The position numbers and the translations under genes are program-made. The notes beneath the pieces are model-generated. The model saw only the letters and a list, made by a program, of their open reading frames with translations, was not told the DNA's origin and did no database searches. From Clostridia bacterium (GTDB taxonomy: Bacteria > Bacillota > Clostridia > Oscillospirales > CAG-272), in contig JAGASS010000029.1 of assembly GCA_017621655.1 (NCBI GenBank), positions 70,477 to 110,060 of the forward strand: DNA of 39,584 nt. The letters run 5' to 3'. Below, piece by piece: positions 8,588 to 15,469 of this stretch; position 1 is the stretch's first letter; each line of letters opens with the position of its first letter.

Positions 8588-8611
8588 TTTTGTCAATATC
8601 CATTGACAAAA
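8588..8611. promoter_or_regulatory. Palindromic operator, probable Rex site
   Basis: Perfect inverted repeat with arms TTTTGTCAAT and ATTGACAAAA around ATCC, overlapping the -35 box of the rex promoter. Known Rex sites have TTGT...ACAA arms with a four-base centre (TTGTTAA-N4-TTAACAA in Clostridia). Here the same TTGTCAA/TTGACAA arms are six bases apart. Autoregulation by Rex is the natural reading. Confidence 0.7.
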
Positions 8612-8631
8612 AACAATTTATTGTATATAAT
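8603..8631 (+). promoter_or_regulatory. Consensus sigma-A promoter of rex
   Basis: TTGACA at 8603-8608, a 17-base spacer, and TATAAT at 8626-8631. The -35 box is part of the right arm of the palindrome at 8588-8611, so operator binding would exclude RNA polymerase. No clear terminator is visible between the transporter gene and this promoter. Confidence 0.88.
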
Positions 8632-8680
8632 GTAAAATGCAAGAAATGAAAGCCAAACTTGCATTTTGCGTGAGGAAGAT

Positions 8681-9313
8681 ATGAATTCTAATCAACCTGT
8701 CTCACGAAATACACTTCAGCGTTTACCCCGATATTTGAATTATCTCAAATCCCTCGATCCGTGCGGAAACGTGTCGTCAACCGAAATAGCAAAGGCACTT
8801 GGGCTTAACGACGTTCAGGTCCGTAAGGACCTCTCCTCGGTCAGCTCAGGCGGACGCCCGAAGGTCGGATATAACGTAACGGCGCTGATGAACGATTTGA
8901 AGGAATTTCTCGGCTATAATGCAACAAAGGGCGCGATCATAGTCGGCGTCGGAAACCTCGGAAGGGCACTTATGTCATACCGCGGATTCTCCGAATACGG
9001 ACTTACGATCATTGCAGGATTCGACAGCAATCCGGCGCTCGTCGGTTGCCGCATAGACGGAAAAGAAATTCTTTCGCTCGAGTCGCTCGGCAGCTATTGC
9101 CGCGAAAACGGAGTCGAGATCGGAGTAATAACGACCCCTGCCCCCTATGCACAGGAGGTGAGCGACCTGCTCGTTTCCGCAGGTATAAAGGCAATATGGA
9201 ACTTCGCGCCGGCGCATATATACGTCCCCGACGGAGTTCTCGTACAAAATGAAAATATGGCTTGTTCTCTTGCGCTTCTATCAAAGCATCTGAACGAGAT
9301 GCTCGGCGAATAA
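8681..9313 (+). CDS. rex: Redox-sensing transcriptional repressor Rex
   Basis: A 210-residue Rex protein. The N-terminal winged helix (TLQRLPRYLNYLKSL, STEIAKALGLNDVQVRKDL) is followed by the Rossmann fold with GVGNLGRAL near residue 88 and a C-terminal swapped helix. Rex senses the NADH/NAD+ ratio and represses fermentation and anaerobic-respiration genes when NADH is low. A TTG at 8666 would add five residues, but the ATG at 8681 with GAGGAAG just upstream gives the normal Rex N-terminus. It sits directly after the NADH/fumarate electron-transfer operon and carries a palindromic operator over its own promoter. The aminotransferase gene begins 11 bases after its stop, so the two are probably co-transcribed. 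Confidence 0.95.
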   Translation: MNSNQPVSRNTLQRLPRYLNYLKSLDPCGNVSSTEIAKALGLNDVQVRKDLSSVSSGGRPKVGYNVTALMNDLKEFLGYNATKGAIIVGVGNLGRALMSYRGFSEYGLTIIAGFDSNPALVGCRIDGKEILSLESLGSYCRENGVEIGVITTPAPYAQEVSDLLVSAGIKAIWNFAPAHIYVPDGVLVQNENMACSLALLSKHLNEMLGE

Positions 9314-9324
9314 GGAGAAATTTT

Positions 9325-10608
9325 ATGCAGTATTCAAATATGACGAAGGAAGAGCTTGAAACGCTTCTACTTCAGCTCGAAGCAGATTACCGCGCCTTCA
9401 AGGCGAAGGAGCTTACTCTCAATATGGCGAGAGGAAAGCCGTCGGTAGATCAGCTTGACCTTTCGATGGGAATGATGGACATTCTGTCATCCGAAAGCGA
9501 CCTCACCTGTGAGGACGGAACCGACTGCCGTAACTACGGCGTCCTTGACGGACTCCCCGAGGCAAAACAGCTTCTCGGAGATATGATGGAGGTCCCTGCC
9601 GACAATATAATCATATACGGAAACTCGTCGCTGAACGTAATGTACGATACCGTCTCGCGTTCGATGACGCACGGCGTCCTCGGCTCCACCCCCTGGTGTA
9701 AGCTCGATAAGGTCAAATTCCTTTGCCCCGTTCCCGGCTATGACAGACACTTCGCGATCACGCAGTATTTCGGCATCGAAATGATAACCGTTCCGATGAC
9801 AAAGGACGGCCCCGATATGGATATGGTCGAAAAGCTCGTATCCGAGGACGATTCTGTAAAGGGTATCTGGTGCGTTCCGAAATACTCGAATCCACAGGGA
9901 TATTCCTATTCCGATGAAACTGTCCGCCGCTTCGCACACCTGAAGCCGAAGGCAAAGGACTTCCGAATCTATTGGGATAACGCATACACGATACATCACC
10001 TTTATGACGACGATCAGGACTACCTGCTCGAGATCCTCGACGAATGCCGCAAGGCGGGCAACCCCGATATGGTATATAAGTTCGCATCGACCTCGAAGAT
10101 CTCCTTCCCCGGCTCGGGAATCGCCGCTATCGCCGCATCGCATAATAACCTTGACGATATTCGACGTCAGCTCGGCATACAGACGATCGGACACGATAAG
10201 GTAAATCAGCTCCGTCACGTCCGCTTCTTCAAGAATATCGAGGGAATGAACGAGCATATGCGTCGTCACGCAGACATTCTCCGCCCGAAGTTTGAAAAGG
10301 TACTTGAGATACTTGAAAATGAGCTTGGCGGACTTGGCATCGGCGAGTGGACGAAGCCGAAGGGAGGATATTTCATCTCCTTCGATTCGCTTCCCGGATG
10401 CGCAAAGGCGATCGTCGCTCGTGCTAAAAAGGCAGGAGTAATAATGACGGGCGCAGGCGCGACCTATCCTTACGGAATAGATCCCGAGGATTCTAATATC
10501 CGTATCGCACCCTCTTACCCGTCGATTTCCGATCTTGAAACCGCAACAAAGCTTTTCGCTCTCTGTGTCAAGATCGAAAGCGCAAACAAGATTCTATCTG
10601 AAAAATAA
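9325..10608 (+). CDS. Aspartate aminotransferase, subgroup Ic (Asp_aminotransf family, PF12897-like)
   Basis: A 427-residue PLP enzyme of the fold-type I aminotransferases. The PLP lysine is K258 in FASTSKISFPGSG. Other family marks are ARGKPS near residue 33, PVPGYDRHF near residue 136, VPKYSNPQGYSYS near residue 188 and YWDNAYTIHHL near residue 216. The subgroup corresponds to the corynebacterial/clostridial aspartate aminotransferases (earlier labelled MocR-like), which interconvert aspartate and oxaloacetate with 2-oxoglutarate/glutamate. The ATG at 9325 has TAAGGAG upstream and is preferred over upstream in-frame starts inside rex. In this setting it could connect aspartate to the C4-dicarboxylates used by the upstream operon. 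It is followed by a strong terminator. Confidence 0.88.
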   Translation: MQYSNMTKEELETLLLQLEADYRAFKAKELTLNMARGKPSVDQLDLSMGMMDILSSESDLTCEDGTDCRNYGVLDGLPEAKQLLGDMMEVPADNIIIYGNSSLNVMYDTVSRSMTHGVLGSTPWCKLDKVKFLCPVPGYDRHFAITQYFGIEMITVPMTKDGPDMDMVEKLVSEDDSVKGIWCVPKYSNPQGYSYSDETVRRFAHLKPKAKDFRIYWDNAYTIHHLYDDDQDYLLEILDECRKAGNPDMVYKFASTSKISFPGSGIAAIAASHNNLDDIRRQLGIQTIGHDKVNQLRHVRFFKNIEGMNEHMRRHADILRPKFEKVLEILENELGGLGIGEWTKPKGGYFISFDSLPGCAKAIVARAKKAGVIMTGAGATYPYGIDPEDSNIRIAPSYPSISDLETATKLFALCVKIESANKILSEK

Positions 10609-10613
10609 AAACA

Positions 10614-10649
10614 GCACCTCAAAGGACGCTACTTTGAGGTGCATTTTTT
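10614..10649 (+). terminator. Rho-independent terminator after the aminotransferase gene
   Basis: Stem GCACCTCAAAG / CTTTGAGGTGC (11 bp) with a 7-base loop, followed by ATTTTTTG. It ends the rex-aminotransferase transcript. Confidence 0.93.
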
Positions 10650-10673
10650 GTCAACAAAAGTTTACGGAGTATA

Positions 10674-10702
10674 TTGATTTTTTTGTTATAGTTTGATATA
10701 AT
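10674..10702 (+). promoter_or_regulatory. Promoter of the nagA operon
   Basis: TTGATT at 10674-10679, a 17-base spacer, TATAAT at 10697-10702. The nagA start codon is about 65 bases downstream, after a good ribosome site (AAAGGAG, 10753-10759). Confidence 0.8.
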
Positions 10703-10766
10703 TAACATAATGGGGAAGAATTTGAGAAATTATGATTCTGAACCGTTCTTTGAAAGGAGTTACATC

Positions 10767-11903
10767 ATGAAATATATTGTAAACGGACGTATAGTTATGC
10801 CCGACAGAATCATTGACGGCAAGGCACTCGCCTATGACGAAAAGATCTCGGGCGTTGTCAAGACCGAGGATATTCCCGCAGGCGCAGAGGTCATCGACGC
10901 AAAGGGAAATTACGTTTGCCCCGGACTTGTTGATATTCATATTCACGGTTATCTTAACGAAGACACCTCCGACGGAAAGCCCGAAGGAATCAAAAAGATG
11001 GCGTACGGCGTTGCTCAAAACGGCGTAACGTCGTTCTTGCCGACTACGATGACTGTATCGGAAGAGGAAATAGTAGCCGCGCTTAACGCAGTCAGATCTC
11101 TCAAAGAGGAATCTAAGACCTGGGGCGGCGCTGAAATTCTCGGCGTTCACGCAGAGGGACCGTTTATCAATCCCTCAAAGAAGGGCGCGCAGAAGGAAGA
11201 GAACATTCAGAAGCCGAATGCAAAGTTCCTTATCGACAATCAGGACATTATCCGTATAGTAACCATCGCTCCCGAAATGGACGAAGGACATAACGCGATC
11301 AAAGAGGTTGCCGCAAATACCGACATTCTCATCTCGATGGGACATACGGGTGCCGGCTTTGAAGAAGCAGTTTCGGCAGTAAACGACGGCGTCGGACATG
11401 CTACTCACCTCTTCAACGCTATGACGGCTCTTGCACACCGCGATCCCGGCGTTGTCGGCGCGGCGCTTGCTACCGACGTAACTGTGGAGCTTATCTGCGA
11501 TACCTTCCATATCCATCCCGGTGTATTCTCGATAATCGCTGCTCAGAAGCCCGGTAAGCTCTGCCTTATCACCGACTGCACGAGAGCAGGCGGAATGCCT
11601 GACGGCGAGTATGACCTCGGCGGTCAGCCGATCTACCTTAAAGGCATCGAGTGCCGTCTTGCCGACGGAACTATTGCCGGATCGGTCCTCAAGCTTAACG
11701 TAGCAGTACGCAACGTGCTTGAAAACACTACGCTCTCCGTTCCCGAGGTAGTTGCGGCGGCAAGCTATAACCCTGCACGCGCTATCAAGGCAAAGGGCAA
11801 GGGCGCGCTCAAGAGCGGATACGACGCAGATATTATCATCGCCGATGAAAAATTCAATATAAAGAGAACTATAAAGAGAGGTAATACAATCTATGAAGCT
11901 TAA
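10767..11903 (+). CDS. nagA: N-acetylglucosamine-6-phosphate deacetylase
   Basis: A 378-residue amidohydrolase that converts GlcNAc-6-phosphate to glucosamine-6-phosphate and acetate in amino-sugar and cell-wall recycling. Metal-site motifs are in order: H58 and H60 in DIHIHG, E130 in HAEGPF, MGHTGA, GHATHLFNAM, and the catalytic Asp in ITDCTRAGG. The start is fixed by AAAGGAG eight bases before the ATG at 10767; an earlier in-frame ATG at 10710 lies next to the promoter and has no such site. It overlaps the next gene by 11 bases. No nagB or sugar transporter is in view, so the source of the substrate is unknown. Confidence 0.95.
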   Translation: MKYIVNGRIVMPDRIIDGKALAYDEKISGVVKTEDIPAGAEVIDAKGNYVCPGLVDIHIHGYLNEDTSDGKPEGIKKMAYGVAQNGVTSFLPTTMTVSEEEIVAALNAVRSLKEESKTWGGAEILGVHAEGPFINPSKKGAQKEENIQKPNAKFLIDNQDIIRIVTIAPEMDEGHNAIKEVAANTDILISMGHTGAGFEEAVSAVNDGVGHATHLFNAMTALAHRDPGVVGAALATDVTVELICDTFHIHPGVFSIIAAQKPGKLCLITDCTRAGGMPDGEYDLGGQPIYLKGIECRLADGTIAGSVLKLNVAVRNVLENTTLSVPEVVAAASYNPARAIKAKGKGALKSGYDADIIIADEKFNIKRTIKRGNTIYEA

Positions 11904-13278
11904 GACTATTGCGCCGCTTGACCTCGGCTATATGCCGATGGCGCTCGTACTCAAGGATTTTGAAGAAAGAGCAAAGAATGAAGGCGGAAAGAAGATCGTA
12001 ATCGGAATCGAAAGAAACAAGGGTTATCTTTCTACCTACGAAATGACCGTTTTCGCTGATGGAACAGGTCACGACGAGGAAAACTTCGACGTCGTTGAGC
12101 GTGTCGTAAAGTCGCTCCTTTGGGTACGCGGCGGATATAAAGTAATAATCGCCGGCTCTGATGTGATCGGCAACAAGATCAAGGCGGCATACGACTTCGG
12201 CGGTCTGCGCGAGTTTGACCGCGGATTTATGGCAAGAGTTTACGAGCGTCCCTTTGAGGTCGAGGTAGTTACTCTCGAAAACGCTCCCAAGGAAAACGAG
12301 GCGGCAGAGCCCGTCGGACGTCACCTTGCGGGCTGTCGTATCGGCTTTGACGCGGGCGGAAGCGACCGTAAGGTCAGCGCCGTTATCGACGGTGAACCGG
12401 TATACTCCGAGGAGGTCGTTTGGTTCCCTAAGACCAATTCCGATCCTAAATATCACTACGAGGGAATCCTCGACGCAATGAAGACCGCGGCGTCTCATAT
12501 GCCACGTGTCGATGGCATCGGCGTTTCCTCCGCAGGCGTTTATATCGACAATAAGATCATGATCGCGTCTCTCTTCCTCAAGGTAAGTGACGAGGATTTC
12601 GAGAAGCACGTAAAGAATATGTACCTCGACTGTGCCGCTGAGCTTGGACGTGAACTTGGTTACGAGATCCCCGTTGAGGTCGCAAACGACGGTGACGTTA
12701 CGGCTCTTGCAGGCGCTATGTCGCTTGACGATAACGGAATCCTCGGTATCGCAATGGGTACATCCGAAGCAGGCGGATACGTTGATATGGCAGGTAACAT
12801 TACCGGCTGGCTCAACGAGCTTGCATTCGTCCCCGTTGACTTCAATAAGGACGCTATGGTAGACGAATGGTCGGGCGACTACGGATGCGGCGTTAAGTAT
12901 TTCTCGCAGGATAGCGTTATCAAGCTCGCTCCTGCCGCAGGAATCGAACTCGATCCTAACCTCAGCCCTGCTGAAAAGCTCAAGGTCGTTCAGGGACTTA
13001 TGCTCGAAGGACACGAGGGCGCAAGAAAGATCTACGAAACGATCGGCGTTTACTTCGGATATGCAGTTGCGTATTACGCAATGTTCTACGATATCAAGCA
13101 CGTTCTTCTTCTCGGACGCGTTTCCTCCGGTAAGGGCGGAGATATCGTTCTCGAGTTCGCAAAGAAGGCACTCGCAAACGAGTTCCCTGAGCTTGCAAAG
13201 AAGATCAGCATCGCGCTTCCCGATGAAAAGAGCCGCCGCGTAGGTCAGTCCGTCGCAGCAGCAAGCTTGCCTAACTGA
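11893..13278 (+). CDS. ROK-like sugar kinase with N-terminal extension
   Basis: A 461-residue protein with ASKHA/ROK features after an extra domain of about 145 residues. Phosphate-1-like CRIGFDAGGSDRKVSAVIDGE starts near residue 147, GIGVSSAGVY near residue 208, NDGDVTALAGA near residue 262, and the GTG-like AMGTSEAGGYVD near residue 284. ROK proteins are normally about 300 residues and many phosphorylate glucose or N-acetyl-amino sugars. The CxCGxC zinc motif typical of ROK repressors and many ROK kinases is not evident. Its start lies inside the end of nagA, so an amino-sugar kinase feeding NagA is the likely role, but the substrate is inferred. A perfect terminator follows. Confidence 0.75.
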   Translation: MKLKTIAPLDLGYMPMALVLKDFEERAKNEGGKKIVIGIERNKGYLSTYEMTVFADGTGHDEENFDVVERVVKSLLWVRGGYKVIIAGSDVIGNKIKAAYDFGGLREFDRGFMARVYERPFEVEVVTLENAPKENEAAEPVGRHLAGCRIGFDAGGSDRKVSAVIDGEPVYSEEVVWFPKTNSDPKYHYEGILDAMKTAASHMPRVDGIGVSSAGVYIDNKIMIASLFLKVSDEDFEKHVKNMYLDCAAELGRELGYEIPVEVANDGDVTALAGAMSLDDNGILGIAMGTSEAGGYVDMAGNITGWLNELAFVPVDFNKDAMVDEWSGDYGCGVKYFSQDSVIKLAPAAGIELDPNLSPAEKLKVVQGLMLEGHEGARKIYETIGVYFGYAVAYYAMFYDIKHVLLLGRVSSGKGGDIVLEFAKKALANEFPELAKKISIALPDEKSRRVGQSVAAASLPN

Positions 13279-13290
13279 TAATAAAAACAA

Positions 13291-13320
13291 AAAAACCGAC
13301 AGAATAATCTGTCGGTTTTT
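13291..13320 (+). terminator. Rho-independent terminator of the nagA operon
   Basis: A perfect 13-bp inverted repeat (AAAAACCGACAGA / TCTGTCGGTTTTT) with an ATAA loop and a T-run. The A-run on the other side would let it work in both directions. Confidence 0.93.
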
Positions 13321-13346
13321 ATTTATGACGTAAAACCGTTTTAGTG

Positions 13347-13416
13347 CGGGCGACCGATGGTCGCCCCTACAAGAGAGCTTGATGGTTAATTTGTAGGGGC
13401 GAGCATTGCTCGCCCG
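13347..13416. repeat. Nested palindromic intergenic repeat (about 70 bp)
   Basis: Two hairpins, GGGCGACC-gat-GGTCGCCC (13348-13366) and GGGCGAGC-att-GCTCGCCC (13397-13415), are themselves inverted relative to each other through CCCCTACA (13364-13371) and TGTAGGGG (13392-13399). The whole forms one large imperfect palindrome. A related element is at 29286-29317. It looks like a short dispersed repeat of the REP/MITE kind and has no coding potential. Confidence 0.75.
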
Positions 13417-13491
13417 TTTGATCGTAAAGTAACATCGTTATTGTAAGGTGAAAATTCCTTGCCCAGAATAGAAATGCTATTTTTGCTTCCT

Positions 13492-14049
13492 TTATTCATT
13501 CGGCGCAAACAATCTTTTCAGTAGCTCAAGCTCCTTTTCCGACGGTTGATAATTCTGCTCATACGGAAGATTCAGCCGCCGTCTTTTACACGCTGTAAGA
13601 GAAGCGGAAAAATAATTCGTCATCGTGTCGGGTGTTATCGGCTCGCCGTCGCGCTGATCGAGATAGCGTATGACCGCCTCGGGCATAAGAAGCTCGGCGG
13701 CAAAAGCGTCCGCCTCGCGTTCGGTCTCTTTTGTATAAGATTCGTGTCCAAGCAGAACGTGACCTAGCTCGTGCGCGATCGTCCAGTTGCGCCTGCCGTT
13801 GTTCGCAATGCTATCATCGTATAAAATAAGATTCATTTCGGGGAGCTTGATCGTGATCCCCTCGGCACTCGTCGGCAGGGAAGAGCCGGTTTTCTTTTCA
13901 TAAGATGAAAAGGTGTCAATGACTGCCGCGCCGCAGGTCGTTATCCTTCGCAGGTCGAGAAACGAAAGGGCATATTCGCCGCTTATGCGTTGCGAAAGCA
14001 GAAGCGACAGCGCCTTGTCTTCAATCAGTTTCTTTCTTGCTTCTGTCAT
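13492..14049 (-). CDS. ImmA/IrrE-family metallopeptidase
   Basis: A 185-residue zinc peptidase of the ImmA/IrrE (COG2856) family. The HEXXH motif is H93-E94-L95-G96-H97 in IAHELGHVLLGHE, and a downstream EREADAFAAELLMP supplies the third metal-binding residue. ImmA of ICEBs1 and IrrE-type proteins cleave or relieve XRE repressors. The gene starts inside the 3' end of the XRE repressor gene, overlapping by 29 bases, which is the standard antirepressor/repressor pair. The pair is typical of prophages and integrative elements, but no integrase or structural genes lie nearby, so it is either a remnant or a domesticated switch. Confidence 0.88.
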   Translation of the reverse strand: MTEARKKLIEDKALSLLLSQRISGEYALSFLDLRRITTCGAAVIDTFSSYEKKTGSSLPTSAEGITIKLPEMNLILYDDSIANNGRRNWTIAHELGHVLLGHESYTKETEREADAFAAELLMPEAVIRYLDQRDGEPITPDTMTNYFSASLTACKRRRLNLPYEQNYQPSEKELELLKRLFAPNE

Positions 14050-14368
14050 TACTGCGCAGATAAATATTCAGATTCGACTTAAAGCTATTGACGAGCGCGT
14101 CGTGATCCTCGACCGAAATATCACGCGCGGCGCGGAGAAGTACGAGAAGCTCCTTTTCAATATCAGTCTCCTGATCCTCGCGCCCCGTCAGGTACTCGAG
14201 GGAAACACCGAAATAGTCGGCAACGCGTAGCATGTTTTCTAAGCTCGGATCACGCGCGCCCGAGCGCCACTCGTAAACGATGGATTTCGGCACGCCGATC
14301 TCTTTTGCGAGCGTAACGGCGTTGATGCCCCTGTTTTTAAGAAGCTCATTAAAACGTTCAGTAAACAT
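14021..14368 (-). CDS. XRE-family helix-turn-helix repressor
   Basis: A 115-residue Cro/CI-type regulator. The HTH reads from FTERFNELLKNRGINAVTLA through VPKSIVYEWRSGARDPSLE to NMLRVADYFGVSLEYLTG. The N-terminus chosen is the ATG at 14366-14368, preceded on the minus strand by GAGGTGG; an upstream in-frame ATG would place the start inside the promoter. It overlaps the ImmA-type peptidase gene by 29 bases. Three copies of TTTCCGAAA (or its complement) in the adjacent control region are the obvious candidate binding sites, so it probably represses both itself and the regulator on the opposite strand. Confidence 0.88.
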   Translation of the reverse strand: MFTERFNELLKNRGINAVTLAKEIGVPKSIVYEWRSGARDPSLENMLRVADYFGVSLEYLTGREDQETDIEKELLVLLRAARDISVEDHDALVNSFKSNLNIYLRSNDRSKKETD

Positions 14369-14383
14369 AACCACCTCAAATAA

Positions 14384-14392
14384 TTTCCGAAA
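14384..14392. promoter_or_regulatory. Candidate repressor operator copy 1
   Basis: TTTCCGAAA, between the XRE gene and the rightward promoter. The same nine bases recur, directly or as the complement, at 14464-14472 and 14487-14495. Confidence 0.55.
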
Positions 14393-14406
14393 ATTGGGAA
14401 AAACTA

Positions 14407-14435
14407 TTGACAAATCCAAAATATTGGAATATAAT
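14407..14435 (+). promoter_or_regulatory. Rightward promoter of the ArpU-like gene
   Basis: TTGACA at 14407-14412, 17 bases, TATAAT at 14430-14435. The spacer contains the palindrome TCCAAAATATTGGA (14415-14428), a possible second operator type. It faces the leftward promoter, with predicted start points only a few bases apart (about 14442 and 14445). Confidence 0.85.
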
Positions 14436-14451
14436 AGTGTCGTACAAGTAA

Positions 14452-14480
14452 ATTATAAACTAATTTCGGAAATTTGTCAA
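14452..14480 (-). promoter_or_regulatory. Leftward promoter of the XRE/ImmA operon with operator in spacer
   Basis: On the minus strand TTGACA (14475-14480), a 17-base spacer, TATAAT (14452-14457). The operator-like TTTCGGAAA (14464-14472) lies inside the spacer. The promoter points at the rightward one, so the two cannot be occupied freely at the same time. Confidence 0.85.
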
Positions 14481-14486
14481 CTACTT

Positions 14487-14495
14487 TTTCCGAAA
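14487..14495. promoter_or_regulatory. Candidate repressor operator copy 3
   Basis: TTTCCGAAA just upstream of the leftward -35 box and in the 5' leader of the rightward transcript. It roughly mirrors copy 1 about the centre of the promoter pair. Confidence 0.55.
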
Positions 14496-14518
14496 AAACA
14501 TAAATTCGGGAGGTAGTT

Positions 14519-14983
14519 ATGAGTAACAAGAACGCACTGGAATTTTTGAAGCAGTATGATACGCTTCAAAAATCTTGCAAAATTATAGACGAACAAATGT
14601 TCGAAATTATGCCGCTTCTGCGCGAGCTGAAAAGGGAAGGGAACGCGGAGTCGGACATGCAAAACGAAAACGTGTCGCGACGCTTCAATAAATATCTTGA
14701 TGGTCTGATAAGCGAATATAGGGATCTTTCAATGAGAAAACGACTTCTAAACTATCGTATAAAAATGATAGAAAACGTCGTTTCTTCGTTACCGAAAAAC
14801 GAGCGAAAGGTGATAGAGCGTTTTTTCCTAAGCCCCGATAAGCACTACGCCGCAGAGGACCTGATGGAAGAGCTTGAATTTGAAAAAACGCATATTTACA
14901 GATTAAGAACTCGCGCACTCGAAATGATCTCGAGAATCATAGAAAATATTCCGCTATGCGAAGAAACGAACGAGGACACATGA
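14519..14983 (+). CDS. Sigma-region-4-like phage-type regulator (ArpU/DUF1492-like)
   Basis: A 154-residue, largely helical protein. Residues about 15-95 look like a coiled coil. The C-terminal LPKNERKVIERFFLSP, YAAEDLMEELEF and KTHIYRLRTRALEMIS follow the sigma-70 region 4 helix-turn-helix pattern seen in ArpU/RinA-type late-gene activators and DUF1492 proteins of Gram-positive phages. The ribosome site GGGAGG lies just before the ATG at 14519. It is read from a consensus promoter facing the XRE repressor promoter. The last 30 bases overlap the 3' end of spmB on the other strand, so there is no room for the late genes such a regulator would normally control. Family assignment is moderate. 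Confidence 0.65.
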   Translation: MSNKNALEFLKQYDTLQKSCKIIDEQMFEIMPLLRELKREGNAESDMQNENVSRRFNKYLDGLISEYRDLSMRKRLLNYRIKMIENVVSSLPKNERKVIERFFLSPDKHYAAEDLMEELEFEKTHIYRLRTRALEMISRIIENIPLCEETNEDT

Positions 14984-15469
14984 AAGAAGGATACCGATTA
15001 TCATAACAGCAATTGCGCATGGGAGCGTGTAACGCGACTTCGTCGCGCCCGCGCCCGACATATATAGGGCGGTGACGTAGAAAACGGTATCGGACGAGCC
15101 GCTTATGACCGACGCGCAGATTCCGATAAAGCTGTCGGGACCGTGGTTTTCGAAAACGTCGGTCAGAAGCGCCGTCGCGCCGCTTCCCGATAGCGGACGA
15201 ACGATAAGAAGCGGCGCAAGCTCGCTCGGAACGCCGACTTTGTTCAGAACGGGAGAAAGGAGCTTGCCAAGTAACTCCGCGGCACCGCTTGCAGAGAACA
15301 TCGAAACGGCAGTCAAGAGCAAAACGAGCGTCGGAATGAGCGAAAAAGCGCCGTTTAACCCCTCTTTAGCGCCCGAAATGAAGCTGTTTTGGGTGTCATT
15401 CTTCGAGAAAATGCAAAAAAGCGAGAACGCCGAGAGTATTATTGGAAGAATCAGAGCCGACGCGCTCAT
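14954..15469 (-). CDS. spmB: Spore maturation protein B
   Basis: A 171-residue membrane protein of the SpmB family (nucleoside-recognition/Gate domain). Hydrophobic segments alternate with the conserved LLIVRPLSGSGATALLTDVF and SVISGSSDTVFYVTALY motifs. In Bacillus SpmA and SpmB are needed for spore core dehydration and heat resistance. The ATG at 15467-15469 overlaps the spmA stop by four bases, which decides the start over a longer open frame. Its 3' end overlaps the opposing ArpU-like gene by 30 bases and no terminator is visible between them. Confidence 0.93.
   Translation of the reverse strand: MSASALILPIILSAFSLFCIFSKNDTQNSFISGAKEGLNGAFSLIPTLVLLLTAVSMFSASGAAELLGKLLSPVLNKVGVPSELAPLLIVRPLSGSGATALLTDVFENHGPDSFIGICASVISGSSDTVFYVTALYMSGAGATKSRYTLPCAIAVMIIGILLSCVLVRFFA

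Noticed and set aside
8666..9313. TTG at 8666 as the rex start
   Set aside because: The ATG at 8681 has the ribosome site placed for it and gives the normal Rex N-terminus; the TTG adds only MREED.
13492..14983. Complete prophage or integrative element
   Set aside because: Only regulatory genes are present; there is no integrase, replication, portal, capsid or conjugation gene on either side.
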